Positions 55,888 through 64,000 of a stretch of 64,000 nt of DNA are shown in pieces. Below the pieces are notes generated by a model. It was not told the DNA's origin. It made no database searches and saw only the letters and a list, made by a program, of their open reading frames with translations. Every line of letters starts with the position of its first letter. Positions within the stretch are counted from its first letter, which is position 1. The position numbers were made by a program, and so were the translations under genes. This DNA comes from Spirosoma endbachense (GTDB taxonomy: Bacteria > Bacteroidota > Bacteroidia > Cytophagales > Spirosomataceae): the NCBI RefSeq assembly GCF_010233585.1, contig NZ_CP045997.1, positions 496,001 through 560,000 of the forward strand, given 5' to 3'.

Positions 55888-56703
55888 ATGAATACCGAAA
55901 TCGAGGCTATCTGGGCAAACAGAGATCTTTTATCAGATCCTAAATCAATCCAGACGATTAAAGACGTAATAAATCAATTAGATAGGGGAGCCCTTCGCGT
56001 AGCCAATCCGCCCGCTCATGAAAATGCTGACTGGACGGTGAACGAATGGGTAAAAAAAGCCATACTGCTCTACTTTATCAGTCAGCAGATGAAAACCGAG
56101 GAGGTTGGTATTTTTTCATTTCATGACAAGATCCCATTAAAAAGCAATTTCGCCGACGCTAAAGTACGGGTCGTTCCACCGGCGGTAGCACGCTACGGAT
56201 CCTATCAGGCACCCGGCGTAATCCTTATGCCATCCTATGTTAATATTGGCGCTTATGTCGATGAACGAACCATGGTCGACACCTGGGCAACGGTTGGCAG
56301 TTGCGCCCAGATCGGGAAAGATGTTCACCTCAGTGGCGGAGTCGGTATAGGAGGTGTACTGGAACCACCCCAGGCAGCTCCGGTTATTATTGAGGATGGC
56401 GCTTTTGTTGGCTCACGTTGTATTGTGGTAGAAGGTGCACGCATTGGGAAACGGGCTGTCTTAGGAGCTGGCGTTACCATCACGGGTTCATCAAAAATAA
56501 TTGACGTGACGGGTGCTAAACCCGTCGAATACAAAGGATACGTTCCTGCTAACTCGGTGGTTATACCGGGAAGTTATGCTAAACAATTCCCGGCTGGCGA
56601 ATATCATGTTCCCTGTGCTATCATCATTGGACAGCGAAAAGAATCTACAGATTTGAAAACATCGTTGAATGATGCGCTCCGCGAGAATAATGTATCGGTT
56701 TAA
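55888..56703 (+). CDS. dapD: 2,3,4,5-tetrahydropyridine-2,6-dicarboxylate N-succinyltransferase
   Basis: This cytosolic enzyme of the lysine/diaminopimelate pathway uses succinyl-CoA to open the ring of tetrahydrodipicolinate. The 271-residue protein has the hexapeptide-repeat left-handed beta helix (PSYVNIGAYVDERTMVDTWA, then GSCAQIGKDVHLSGGVGIGG, GVLEPPQAAPVIIEDGAFVG, RCIVVEGARIGKRAVLGAGV) and the active-site Asp/Glu in VDERTMVDTW. Length matches the family. It is followed by a 15-bp stem-loop. Confidence 0.96.
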   Translation: MNTEIEAIWANRDLLSDPKSIQTIKDVINQLDRGALRVANPPAHENADWTVNEWVKKAILLYFISQQMKTEEVGIFSFHDKIPLKSNFADAKVRVVPPAVARYGSYQAPGVILMPSYVNIGAYVDERTMVDTWATVGSCAQIGKDVHLSGGVGIGGVLEPPQAAPVIIEDGAFVGSRCIVVEGARIGKRAVLGAGVTITGSSKIIDVTGAKPVEYKGYVPANSVVIPGSYAKQFPAGEYHVPCAIIIGQRKESTDLKTSLNDALRENNVSV

Positions 56704-56755
56704 CATTTATTCAGTTTACAATATAAATAAACACTGTTTACATTAACTATTGACA

Positions 56756-56792
56756 ACAAAGCCACAATTACTTATGTTAATTGTGGCTTTGT
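56756..56792. terminator. Stem-loop after dapD
   Basis: ACAAAGCCACAATTA (56756-56770) pairs perfectly with TAATTGTGGCTTTGT (56778-56792) around a 7-nt loop. It is placed as the dapD terminator 53 bp after the stop; only AT-rich sequence, not a clean T run, follows. Confidence 0.65.
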
Positions 56793-56830
56793 AAATTTAC
56801 AATTGAATTATTTATTTCTATATTTACTTT

Positions 56831-56838
56831 TATATTTG
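56831..56838 (+). promoter_or_regulatory. Promoter -7 element of the XRE gene
   Basis: TATATTTG, an exact TAnnTTTG, 9 bp before one in-frame ATG and 27 bp before the preferred one at 56865. Confidence 0.55.
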
Positions 56839-56864
56839 TATATACTATGGTTCTTCGAAAGCTC

Positions 56865-57359
56865 ATGACGATTAATGACAAAATTAAACAGATCCTAATT
56901 GACAAGAATCTATCGCCGTCTTACTTTGCAGATGAAATTGGTGTACAGCGTTCCAGCATTTCTCATATTCTTTCGGGTCGTAATCGCCCCAGCTTCGATA
57001 TTATTCAGAAAATAATCCGCCGTTTCCCTGAGCTAGGGTATGAGTGGATTATGGAAGAAGATAATCAGAACCACCTGAATCAGTCAGTTCCCGCTGGCTA
57101 TTCAGATAGGGGTGTACCCCGTCCCTCGAATCAGGATCGATCTGAACGATTCAGTACAAGTACGCCTTATTCGACACCTCACCCCATCACCATTCGAAGT
57201 CAGCGGAACGAGATTCCTCCCAGTATACCAACACCCGCACAAATCATAGATGGTGGCGATTCCCCCCCAGTTCCTGCTACGACAGACAAGAAAGTAGAAC
57301 GAATATTAATTTTCTATACCGACGGCTCGTTTCGGGAATACACGCCTTCGGGTTCATAA
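56865..57359 (+). CDS. XRE family transcriptional regulator
   Basis: A 164-residue protein. The N-terminal helix-turn-helix is textbook: MTINDKIKQILIDKNLSPSY, then FADEIGVQRSSISHILSGRN, then a PSFDIIQKIIRRFPELGYEW tail. The middle is disordered and rich in Pro, Ser and Thr. The end (KVERILIFYTDGSFREYTPS) is a short conserved motif seen in related Bacteroidota regulators. The family often represses its own gene; a target is not known. The start at 56865 leaves a leader of about 20 nt after the promoter; an in-frame ATG at 56847 is possible. Confidence 0.85.
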   Translation: MTINDKIKQILIDKNLSPSYFADEIGVQRSSISHILSGRNRPSFDIIQKIIRRFPELGYEWIMEEDNQNHLNQSVPAGYSDRGVPRPSNQDRSERFSTSTPYSTPHPITIRSQRNEIPPSIPTPAQIIDGGDSPPVPATTDKKVERILIFYTDGSFREYTPSGS

Positions 57360-57488
57360 TTTCTAGGTCTCCCAACAACTTTTCTTGTTTGGGCCGAACC
57401 GTTTTATTTTTTGTTGATTGTTGAATTTCTTCAACCCCTCAACTCCTCGTTGATCCTGTTCCTGTTTAACCCGTTCATCCTAAATCCT

Positions 57489-57833
57489 ATGACCGAATAC
57501 CAGACGCCTAAAGACCGTGCCTATACCGATACCCTCATCAATTCTGCTAATAAAGAGGCTGCCGCTTTCTTAAACCTAAAACATACAGCCGAGCGAACGG
57601 ATGGTGTTATTCCCATCAAGTATCGGGAACTCATGTCAGTGGCGGTTGCCCTGACAACTCAATGCGCCTATTGCATTGAAGCCCACATCACCAATGCGGT
57701 TCAGGCAGGTGCTACTCGCGAAGAAATTGCTGAAACCGTTTTCATTGCGGCCGCGATACGGGCAGGCGGTGCGGTGGGCAATGGCCTTATGGCGATGCGT
57801 CTTTTCGAAGAAGCCAGCCAGGTAAACCCATAA
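57489..57833 (+). CDS. AhpD-like carboxymuconolactone decarboxylase family protein
   Basis: A 114-residue protein of the CMD fold. The redox-active motif CAYCIEAH (CxxC with the conserved Glu and His) points to an AhpD-type thiol peroxidase or its reducing partner rather than to a decarboxylase. The rest matches the family: RELMSVAVALTTQCAYCIEA and VFIAAAIRAGGAVGNGLMAM. The ATG at 57489 is preferred because the upstream codons (from 57411) look like non-coding AT-rich sequence. It is the last gene before the region with the DnaA-box cluster. Confidence 0.88.
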   Translation: MTEYQTPKDRAYTDTLINSANKEAAAFLNLKHTAERTDGVIPIKYRELMSVAVALTTQCAYCIEAHITNAVQAGATREEIAETVFIAAAIRAGGAVGNGLMAMRLFEEASQVNP

Positions 57834-58469
57834 GCTTTCTACTTTGTGTACTTTCGTTTCAACTGTCGGCCACACGTTGAGTTCGCATTCATGTGCTAAA
57901 TTAATTAGCGGTGTATGATCGGTGATCGGTAACCGTCTAACGAATGTCATCCCTATTGTTACGCCCATTTGATCGGTTAGCCGGGAACGTCTATTTAGAG
58001 CAAATGCTGCCCTGAGCCAGAAGCATCCAATCTGGTTTTAATTCGTCGCTGGGCTCTCGTTCAACACCGTTTTTTGTTTTATCATGGCTTTGTCCGTATC
58101 CATCTTATGGGAATTCCGGTCGTTTTTACTCCGATACAATGGAACTGATTCCTGCGTTTAGAATCCAATCACCCTGGTGCTATAATCACCACTTTAGAAT
58201 GACCCGCGCTGAAATCAATCAGTTAAAAAAGAAGCCCATCACCAGAAGGAAGTAGAGGAAGTCGCAGGATGACTGATTCCATTTTTACCGAAACTGATAC
58301 TATACATCAGCTATATTCTATCCTCCAGATTGTAGCCGATGACGATTCACCAATCGATTGATTTTTCGGTGGATCGTCATGAAATTTTGCCAACAGGCGT
58401 GTAAAAAAACCGCTTTTAGAGGCTATAAAGCCCATATTTAACCTAACTCCTTGTAAAGCAATACTTTAG
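57834..58469. other. Intergenic region left of the DnaA-box/dif site
   Basis: About 630 bp without a convincing gene. A 38-codon frame at 58139-58255 (MELIPAFRIQSPWCYNHHF start) and a 30-codon frame further on (MTDSIFTETDTIHQLYSIL) exist but have no recognised similarity. Together with the next 130 bp this makes a 763-bp gap between the convergent AhpD-like and TPR genes. Confidence 0.5.
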
Positions 58470-58485
58470 TGTTCCACGTGGATAA
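58470..58485. other. parS-like palindrome
   Basis: TGTTCCACGTGGATAA matches 14 of 16 positions of the ParB-binding site parS in its TGTTCCACGTGGAACA form. The right side runs into the first DnaA box, so the imperfect positions may reflect that overlap. The core CCACGTGG is fully symmetric. Confidence 0.4.
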
Positions 58486-58508
58486 GTTGTGGATAAGCCT
58501 GTGGATTA
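58477..58508 (+). other. Cluster of three DnaA boxes
   Basis: Three same-direction copies close to TGTGGATAA (complement of TTATCCACA): CGTGGATAA at 58477-58485, TGTGGATAA at 58488-58496 (perfect) and TGTGGATTA at 58500-58508, spaced 11 and 12 bp. Tandem spacing like this is typical of DnaA-binding regions. An AT-rich stretch follows immediately. This could be part of an origin or an accessory DnaA-binding site. Confidence 0.6.
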
Positions 58509-58519
58509 CTCTCATTTAT

Positions 58520-58547
58520 TTGTTGTATAATTTATATTATGTTAAGT
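58520..58547. other. dif-like XerCD recombination site
   Basis: A 28-bp sequence aligned to E. coli dif. The XerC-side arm TTGTTGTATAA matches 5 of 11, with the inner ATAA kept. The 6-bp centre TTTATA matches 5 of 6. The XerD-side arm TTATGTTAAGT matches 10 of 11. In total 20 of 28 bases match. Genes on either side point toward it. It lies in the AT-rich stretch beside the DnaA boxes, so part of the match could be compositional. Confidence 0.5.
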
Positions 58548-58560
58548 AAAGTTTTTATTA

Positions 58561-58594
58561 AATAAGGTCGGCACCTTTCGATACCGACCTTATT
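58561..58594 (-). terminator. Terminator of the TPR gene
   Basis: AATAAGGTCGG (58561-58571) pairs with CCGACCTTATT (58584-58594), 12-nt loop, directly after the TPR stop on the minus strand. A T-rich stretch follows. Confidence 0.7.
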
Positions 58595-58596
58595 CC

Positions 58597-60051
58597 CTAT
58601 TCTTTCGTTTCGATGCAGGCGACTTTCTTCTCTTCGTACTGCTTCAGAATGTTCTGAAGATTCGTCAGGTTTTCGTTCAGATCAGCTTCGTCTTTTATTG
58701 ACTTGGCCTTAGTAAAGTATGGTAAGGCTTGCTTGAATTTACCACACACTTTACCGTCCAGCTCTTTCCCGTTTTTGCTGTACTCAGCCATGTCCATCTT
58801 ATCGACCGACCGCTTCATTTCGACCGCTTCGTTAAAGTAAAAGACACCCAGGTTAAAGTTGGCATCGTAATTATTCGCATCGACGGCCATCGCTTTAGTC
58901 AGATAGTCTTTTTCCAGTTTCTTTTCTTCTGCCAGTTTTTGCCTCAAATCAGTCAGCTTCTTCTCCCCCTCGGATGCTGCCGACGCATTGGCTGCGGCTG
59001 CTTTAGCTTCCGTTTCCAACTGGGCAATGGTTGCTTTCTGATCCGTCGACTTTTTCTGAACATCGGCCAGCTGGCGTTTCAGATCGGCATTCTTTGGTTG
59101 CTTTTTAATCAAACCGCTCAACCGGGTTACCTCACCGTTATAGGTGTCAAGCAGGGCTTTCGCATCGGCCAGTTGCTTGCCGGCATTGCTTCCCTTTTTT
59201 GTCTCACCTTCCAGTTTACGAACCTCTTCGTTTGTCTTATCAGCAACATTGTGATAGACAATCGATAGGTTCACCAGATTCTGAACATTGCTGGGATCTT
59301 TCTCCACCATTTGCTTCATGCCGGTAATGGCTTCATCCATCCGGTTTGTCGTCAGCATAATGTTGATCTTCTCGTTCCCCAGATCCTTGTTATTAGGGGC
59401 CATGGCAATGGCCTTGTCGAGCGTAGCCAGCGCTTTGTCAATTTCATTGTCACTCCGGTACAGCATGGCCAGCGAGCCATAAATAGACGCATCTTTTCCC
59501 CCACCGGCAATGTATTTCTCCAGTTGGGTTTTAGCCGTTGCGTTGTCTTTCACCTGCTGGGCGGCAATGGCGGTATACAAGGGAGCCAGCGTATCTTTCG
59601 GATTGATATCACCCGCCATCGACATCGCCTTGATGGCATCCGGGTAATTCTTCGCCTGGAATTTGGCGACACCCTGCTGCATGAAGGCACCGTATAAAGC
59701 CTGGCCTTTCAACGCTTCTTCCGCTTCCTTCGCCAATTTACCCGGACCACCTTTCTTGTCTTTATCCAGTTCCATTACCTTCTTGAACGCTTCGTAAGCC
59801 GTTGTGGCAGCACTGGAGTCGATACGGATATACTGACCAGCGATGTTCTGGTAGGTTTTAGCCCGATCCATCCAGGTGCTGGCTTTAGCCGCACTTTTTG
59901 CATCGGTAATATCCTTGTCGCTTTTCTCCTTATCTTTCTTAACGGCATCCATCGCGGCAGCATCCAACGTAGCAGCTGCCCCACCCTGGTTCTGAGCATG
60001 TACTCCTGCAGACAGGCAACAGGCTATAAGAACTACAAAAACTGATTTCAT
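58597..60051 (-). CDS. Exported TPR and coiled-coil protein
   Basis: A 484-residue protein with a signal peptide (KSVFVVLIACCLSAGVHAQ). TPR-like repeats follow (residues about 75-270; FMQQGVAKFQAKNYPDAIKA, LAMLYRSDNEIDKALATLDK). A Lys/Glu-rich coiled coil (about 285-385; LKRQLADVQKKSTDQKATIA) and a last TPR region lie after that. It is probably a periplasmic scaffold. It follows gyrA on the same strand, separated by about 150 bp with a hairpin. The ATG at 60051 begins the signal peptide; 60114 would add 21 residues. Confidence 0.82.
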   Translation of the reverse strand: MKSVFVVLIACCLSAGVHAQNQGGAAATLDAAAMDAVKKDKEKSDKDITDAKSAAKASTWMDRAKTYQNIAGQYIRIDSSAATTAYEAFKKVMELDKDKKGGPGKLAKEAEEALKGQALYGAFMQQGVAKFQAKNYPDAIKAMSMAGDINPKDTLAPLYTAIAAQQVKDNATAKTQLEKYIAGGGKDASIYGSLAMLYRSDNEIDKALATLDKAIAMAPNNKDLGNEKINIMLTTNRMDEAITGMKQMVEKDPSNVQNLVNLSIVYHNVADKTNEEVRKLEGETKKGSNAGKQLADAKALLDTYNGEVTRLSGLIKKQPKNADLKRQLADVQKKSTDQKATIAQLETEAKAAAANASAASEGEKKLTDLRQKLAEEKKLEKDYLTKAMAVDANNYDANFNLGVFYFNEAVEMKRSVDKMDMAEYSKNGKELDGKVCGKFKQALPYFTKAKSIKDEADLNENLTNLQNILKQYEEKKVACIETKE

Positions 60052-60133
60052 GTGTAAAATGGGGTTGTGTTTATTTTTCAGGAACGAAATTACGGAATCT
60101 GTCTGTATAAGCATGACCAGCCGTAAATTGTTT

Positions 60134-60172
60134 GAGCCGCCGGGCTGATTCGAATATCAGCACCGACGGCTC
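60134..60172 (-). terminator. Compound hairpin after gyrA
   Basis: GAGCCG (60134-60139) pairs with CGGCTC (60167-60172), enclosing an inner GCTGAT/ATCAGC stem. It lies 32 bp beyond the gyrA stop; the T tail is weak. Confidence 0.45.
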
Positions 60173-60203
60173 ATGCCGCTCATCGTAAGCGATTTATACC
60201 GAT

Positions 60204-62717
60204 TTATTCCGTTATTTCTTCAGTATCGGCCGAAGCTACGTCTTCAACTTCTTCCTGCTTGATTTTCGTTACGGACGATATTTCGTCGCCGTCACGAAGA
60301 CTGATCAGGCGAACACCCTGGGTGTTTCGGCCAATCACGCTGATCTCATTAACCGGGGTCCGGATGGCAATTCCCGATTTATTGATAATCATCAGGTCAT
60401 CGTTATCCGCCACATCGAGTACGGCTACTAACCGCCCAACCTTTTCGGTCACCTTCAACGTGCCAACTCCTTTGGCCCCCCGGTTTGTCACCCGGTACCC
60501 ATCGATCTCCGACCGTTTACCGTAGCCTTTCTCCGAAACGACCAGCAACTGTGCATCCGCCGACGCAATGCAAACCATGCCGATCACGTGATCCGTTTTG
60601 TCTTCGTCATCCAGCGAAATACCCCGGACACCAGCCGCCGTACGGCCCATCGGACGAACACGGCTTTCGTGGAAACGGACCGCCTTCCCGGCACTCGATG
60701 CGATCACAATATCGTTGTCGCCGTTTGTCAGACACACCCCCAGCAGTTGATCATCCTCATCGATCGTAATGGCAATGATGCCATTCTGACGCGGCCGGGA
60801 GTAGGCCTCCAGCATGGTCTTCTTGATAGTTCCCTTCCGGGTACACATCACAATGTAATTATTGTTGATGTAGTCTTCGTTTTTCAGATCCGTTACGTTG
60901 ATAACGGCCCGTACTTTATCATCGGATTCGATGTTGATAAAGTTAGCCAGTGGCCGACCCTTCGACAGGCGGGAACCCTCCGGTAGTTCGTAAACGGGCA
61001 GCCAGTACAACCGACCCTTTTGTGTAAACGCCAGCAGGGTGTTATGCATGGTGGCGGTAAAGAGGTGTTCCGTAAAGTCTTCCTCTTTGGTAGCCGCAGC
61101 CTTCGCTCCTACTCCACCCCGTCCCTGCGACCGGTATTCGGTGGTTGGTGTCCGCTTGATATACCCTTCGTGCGAGATCGTAATGATCATGTCCTCATCG
61201 GCAATCAGCGACAGGTCGCTGATATTCCCATCACCGAGGGGGTTGATCTGCGTCCGGCGTTCGTCCCCGTAGCGGGCCCGAATATCGATCAGTTCGTCTT
61301 TGATAACCTGCCGTTTCCGTTCTTCATTCGCCAGAATCGCTTTCAGATCAGCAATCACGCTCATCAGCTCGTCGTATTCTGCCTGTAGCTTGTCGCGTTC
61401 CAGACCCGTCAGCCGTTGCAGACGCATTTCCAGGATCGCTTTCGCCTGAAGATCGCTCAGGGAGAACTGCTGCATCAGACCGGTGCGGGCTACTTCCGGA
61501 TCACGCGATGAACGGATCAGGTTAATAACCGCATCGATATTGTCCAGGGCAATCAGTAACCCTTCTAAAATATGCGCCCGTTTCTCAGCCTCACGAAGTT
61601 CGTACTGCGTCCGACGGGTAACTACCTCGAACCGATGCTCGACGTAATACTTCATCATATCCTTCAGGTTGAGCAATATCGGCCGCCCTTTCACGAGCGC
61701 GACATTGTTGATGCTGAAGGACGATTGCAGCGCAGTATGTTTATAGAGGTTGTTCAGAACAACGTTCGGTATGGCGTCTTTACGGAGGTCATACACGACC
61801 CGCAGCCCATCCCGATCCGACTCATCCCGGAAGGCCATGATGCCTTCGATCTTTTTATCATTGATCAGCTCAGCCGTTTTCTCCAGCATTACCGCCTTAT
61901 TGACCATGTAGGGCACATCCGTGACAATGATCTGGGTTTTGCCGCGATTTTCTTCGATGGTTGCGTTGGCCCGCATGACCACCCGGCCGCGACCGGTCTT
62001 AAAGGCCGACTTAACGCCCTCCATGCCATAAATGGTTGCCCCCGTTGGAAAATCAGGCGCTTTGACGAACTGCATCAGTTCTTCAATGGTGATCTCGTTA
62101 TTGTCGAGATAGGCAATAATGCCATCGACCACTTCGGTCAGGTTATGGGGAGCCATGTTGGTCGCCATCCCGACCGCGATACCCGACGAACCGTTGAGCA
62201 GCAGGTTGGGCAACTTAGCCGGCATCACCGACGGCTCCTGGAGCGAATCGTCGAAGTTGGGTTGAAAATCAACCGTTTCCTTATAAATATCGGTCAGCAA
62301 CTCTTCAGCAATCCGCTTTAACCGGGCTTCGGTATACCGCATAGCCGCTGGTGAGTCGCCATCAATGGACCCAAAGTTACCCTGACCGTCTACGAGTGGA
62401 TACCGCAACGACCAGTCCTGGGCCATACGGACCATGGTGTCGTAAACGGATGAGTCACCGTGCGGGTGGTATTTACCCAATACTTCCCCCACAATACGGG
62501 CCGATTTCTTATGGGGCTTATTGTAGTTAACGCCCAGTTCGGCCATGCCAAATAACACCCGACGGTGAACCGGCTTCAAACCGTCACGAACGTCTGGAAG
62601 GGCACGCGAGATGATAACCGACATTGAATAATCAATGTAGGCCCCACGCATTTCGTCCTCAATGTTAATGGGAATGATGTTACTGGGAGATTCGAGGTCG
62701 GGATTTTCTTCCGCCAT
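60204..62717 (-). CDS. gyrA: DNA gyrase subunit A
   Basis: The cutting and rejoining subunit of DNA gyrase. The protein of 837 residues starts [20 protein letters not shown]. The catalytic Tyr128 is in [20 protein letters not shown]. In the quinolone-resistance region ([19 protein letters not shown]) Ser89 and Asp93 correspond to the drug-sensitive Ser83 and Asp87 of E. coli. The C-terminal beta-pinwheel includes the GyrA-box-like [10 protein letters not shown]. The ATG at 62717 matches family length; the upstream ATG at 62765 adds 16 unlikely residues. Confidence 0.97.
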   Translation of the reverse strand: MAEENPDLESPSNIIPINIEDEMRGAYIDYSMSVIISRALPDVRDGLKPVHRRVLFGMAELGVNYNKPHKKSARIVGEVLGKYHPHGDSSVYDTMVRMAQDWSLRYPLVDGQGNFGSIDGDSPAAMRYTEARLKRIAEELLTDIYKETVDFQPNFDDSLQEPSVMPAKLPNLLLNGSSGIAVGMATNMAPHNLTEVVDGIIAYLDNNEITIEELMQFVKAPDFPTGATIYGMEGVKSAFKTGRGRVVMRANATIEENRGKTQIIVTDVPYMVNKAVMLEKTAELINDKKIEGIMAFRDESDRDGLRVVYDLRKDAIPNVVLNNLYKHTALQSSFSINNVALVKGRPILLNLKDMMKYYVEHRFEVVTRRTQYELREAEKRAHILEGLLIALDNIDAVINLIRSSRDPEVARTGLMQQFSLSDLQAKAILEMRLQRLTGLERDKLQAEYDELMSVIADLKAILANEERKRQVIKDELIDIRARYGDERRTQINPLGDGNISDLSLIADEDMIITISHEGYIKRTPTTEYRSQGRGGVGAKAAATKEEDFTEHLFTATMHNTLLAFTQKGRLYWLPVYELPEGSRLSKGRPLANFINIESDDKVRAVINVTDLKNEDYINNNYIVMCTRKGTIKKTMLEAYSRPRQNGIIAITIDEDDQLLGVCLTNGDNDIVIASSAGKAVRFHESRVRPMGRTAAGVRGISLDDEDKTDHVIGMVCIASADAQLLVVSEKGYGKRSEIDGYRVTNRGAKGVGTLKVTEKVGRLVAVLDVADNDDLMIINKSGIAIRTPVNEISVIGRNTQGVRLISLRDGDEISSVTKIKQEEVEDVASADTEEITE

Positions 62718-63028
62718 GTTCAAGTTGGAGTTTCGCAGAAAATTACTATTCCGGCTCGCATACAATGTGCAGGCCGCTTTGTAGACAAATATACAAAATT
62801 TTTACAAGAAAAGCGAAATAATGCCGTAGAAACTGGCTATACTGACATAAAACAACTAAAATAATCCCATTCCTAAATCGCCGGATCGGCACTGACCGGA
62901 CCCATTATTATCTAAACGAAATACAATTCTATTTCATCTAAAATATACCCATAAACGAAACGATTTACGGGAGTCTGTTCAAGTCTTTGTCCGTAAAGCG
63001 CTTGCAGGTAAAAAGCCTTGATTCCCCG
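62718..63028 (-). promoter_or_regulatory. gyrA upstream region with promoter
   Basis: About 310 bp of AT-rich sequence without a gene. On the minus strand TATATTTG (62786-62793) is an exact TAnnTTTG promoter element, giving a gyrA leader of about 60 nt. No other clear feature was seen. Confidence 0.55.
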
Positions 63029-63478
63029 TCAGGATTTGATCCGTGGATCAAACAGAAACGGCTCCGTACGCTGCAGAGCAATGCGGCTAAATTCGGGATG
63101 AGCCGGATTGAGCAGGTAATTCCATTCGTTGGCGATGATCGCTGACGGCACCCGCAAAACCGCCGACCGGCCGCTCATCAGCCACTCCCCTCCTATCCGC
63201 TGACAGGCGTCGTACTGCCGGAAATCAAACCAGTCGGCAGGCAGCGTTTCCGGGGGCAGTTCCGTGATCAGCACCGTATCGGGAATAGCAATAACCATCA
63301 CCCGAAACGTATCCTGTAAGCCCTCGCCACTGCGGTGAACCACGTTCTCCAGGCAGGCAAGGGCGCGCGTGGCAGCCGTATAAAGAACGAACTGACCCCG
63401 GCTGTTCCAGCGGGCAGCTCCTCCGGAGGCAACCAGCCGGTCGGCATAAATAGCTTTTGTAATTCGATAGACAAGCAT
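63029..63478 (-). CDS. RES domain protein
   Basis: A 149-residue protein of the RES family, NAD-degrading toxins of type II toxin-antitoxin systems. The family residues are visible: the Arg in GGAARWNSRGQFVLYTA, the Glu in ATRALACLENVVH and the Ser near HPEFSRI. Normally a Xre/DUF2384 (ParS/MbcA-like) antitoxin gene precedes it. Here the upstream neighbour is an AraC-type regulator, 34 bp away, and downstream lies gyrA. An antitoxin might lie elsewhere, or the protein may have another role. The ATG at 63478 (MLVYRITKAIYADRLVASGG) is typical of the family. Confidence 0.85.
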   Translation of the reverse strand: MLVYRITKAIYADRLVASGGAARWNSRGQFVLYTAATRALACLENVVHRSGEGLQDTFRVMVIAIPDTVLITELPPETLPADWFDFRQYDACQRIGGEWLMSGRSAVLRVPSAIIANEWNYLLNPAHPEFSRIALQRTEPFLFDPRIKS

Positions 63479-63512
63479 CAGGAGCTGGCAGCAGGCTTTC
63501 GGGCGGATTTGA

Positions 63513-64000
63513 CTAAACAACAACGGCTTTGGCTGACTGCCTGAAGCTGGTGGGATTAACGCCCCTGTATTTCTTAAAGATCCGGTTCAGGTGACTCTTA
63601 TCGGTAAAGCCGAACTCATCGGCGATTTCCTTAATGCGCATCTGGCTGTGTACCAGTCGATTCTCAACCAGTTTCAGCTTATAGTTCAGGATATACTGCT
63701 GTAGGGTTTCATGCGCATGTTTCTTAAAATAACGCCCCAGATACGTTTCCGATAAGCCCAGGTATGCACTGATTGCCTCCACCCGTAATTTCTCAGGATA
63801 GTAAATATTGGATTGAATGTACTGCAGGATGTCAATCGCTTTTTCTTCGCTGGTTTCATCGATGACCGCCGGAAACGCCTGCGAAATGTTCCGGGCGATG
63901 ATCACCAGCAGGGTATTCACCAACTGCCCGATCAGTTCCTTATGATACAGATCCTTACCCAGATGCTCGTGCAGGATGATCTCCATCAGCTGCGCGACCG
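63513..64000 (-). CDS. AraC family transcriptional regulator (partial, 5-prime end outside window)
   Basis: The C-terminal 160 residues or so of an AraC-type regulator. Reading stays open past the ATG at 63986 to the window edge, so the true start is outside. The domain has the two helix-turn-helix parts: KLRVEAISAYLGLSETYLGR and MRIKEIADEFGFTDKSHLNR, and ends FKKYRGVNPTSFRQSAKAVV. Its N-terminal sensor domain is only partly visible (HKELIGQLVNTLLVIIARNI). The RES gene follows 34 bp later on the same strand. Confidence 0.85.
   Translation of the reverse strand, partial: VAQLMEIILHEHLGKDLYHKELIGQLVNTLLVIIARNISQAFPAVIDETSEEKAIDILQYIQSNIYYPEKLRVEAISAYLGLSETYLGRYFKKHAHETLQQYILNYKLKLVENRLVHSQMRIKEIADEFGFTDKSHLNRIFKKYRGVNPTSFRQSAKAVVV

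Noticed and set aside
58139..58255. 38-codon frame in the gap left of the DnaA boxes
   Set aside because: No promoter, no family and no conservation evidence; too short to claim as a gene.
61572..62321. 249-codon frame opposite gyrA
   Set aside because: It is a shadow of gyrA, and its codons follow the constraints of the real gene.

Overview
The window reads as a chromosomal segment of a Bacteroidota bacterium, most likely a Spirosoma-like member of the Cytophagales. The signs are many promoters with the Bacteroidota -7 element TAnnTTTG, a short primary sigma factor of about 287 residues, TonB-dependent receptors, a START-like protein, an HU-CCDC81/SPOR protein, Tat- and lipoprotein-type export signals, and roughly 50 percent GC in coding DNA. 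The genus is an inference. No prophage, insertion sequence or CRISPR array was found.

Layout. 0-5 kb: the start of a D-glutamate catabolic pair (dgcA/dgcN), a VapBC toxin-antitoxin locus broken in both halves, tag, an AraC regulator and a zinc alcohol dehydrogenase. 5-14 kb: CocE/NonD hydrolase, holA, a TonB receptor with a lipoprotein partner under a palindromic operator, pirin, and dinB behind a 34-bp perfect hairpin. 14-23 kb: mostly accessory genes (M43 protease with FN3 repeats, GNAT, SRPBCC, DoxX-like membrane protein, serine hydrolase, a frameshifted surface protein). 23-29 kb: core block with tRNA-Met, START-like protein, LptF/G permease, rpsO, pnp and rpoD. 29-30 kb: an Imm8 immunity gene with only the last residues of its toxin and a stray regulator tail. 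30-36 kb: an envelope operon (large TPR protein, beta-barrel, HU-CCDC81/SPOR). 36-44 kb: M61 peptidase, esterase, leucyl aminopeptidase, ATP-grasp, TPR lipoprotein, AraC. 44-48 kb: LysR divergent from a carboxylesterase, followed by a fragment of an alpha-L-rhamnosidase. 48-54.6 kb: dps, menD, a TonB-folC-trmB operon, gap. 54.6-55.9 kb: a gene-free AT-rich island. 55.9-64 kb: dapD, an XRE regulator, an AhpD-like protein, a candidate replication/segregation site, a TPR protein, gyrA, a RES-domain protein and a partial AraC gene.

The most unusual stretch is 58.47-58.55 kb, between convergent genes. A parS-like palindrome runs into three tandem DnaA-box-like sequences and then, within 12 bp, into a 28-bp sequence resembling the XerCD site dif. 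An origin and a dimer-resolution site are not expected side by side, so one reading is wrong or the locus is composite. Genes immediately to the left run rightward and those to the right run leftward, which fits a terminus; the DnaA boxes fit an origin or a DnaA-binding accessory site.

Several loci are decaying: vapBC, the Imm8 toxin, the rhamnosidase, the surface protein at 22.3-23.0 kb, and possibly a glycosidase remnant at 1.3-1.6 kb.
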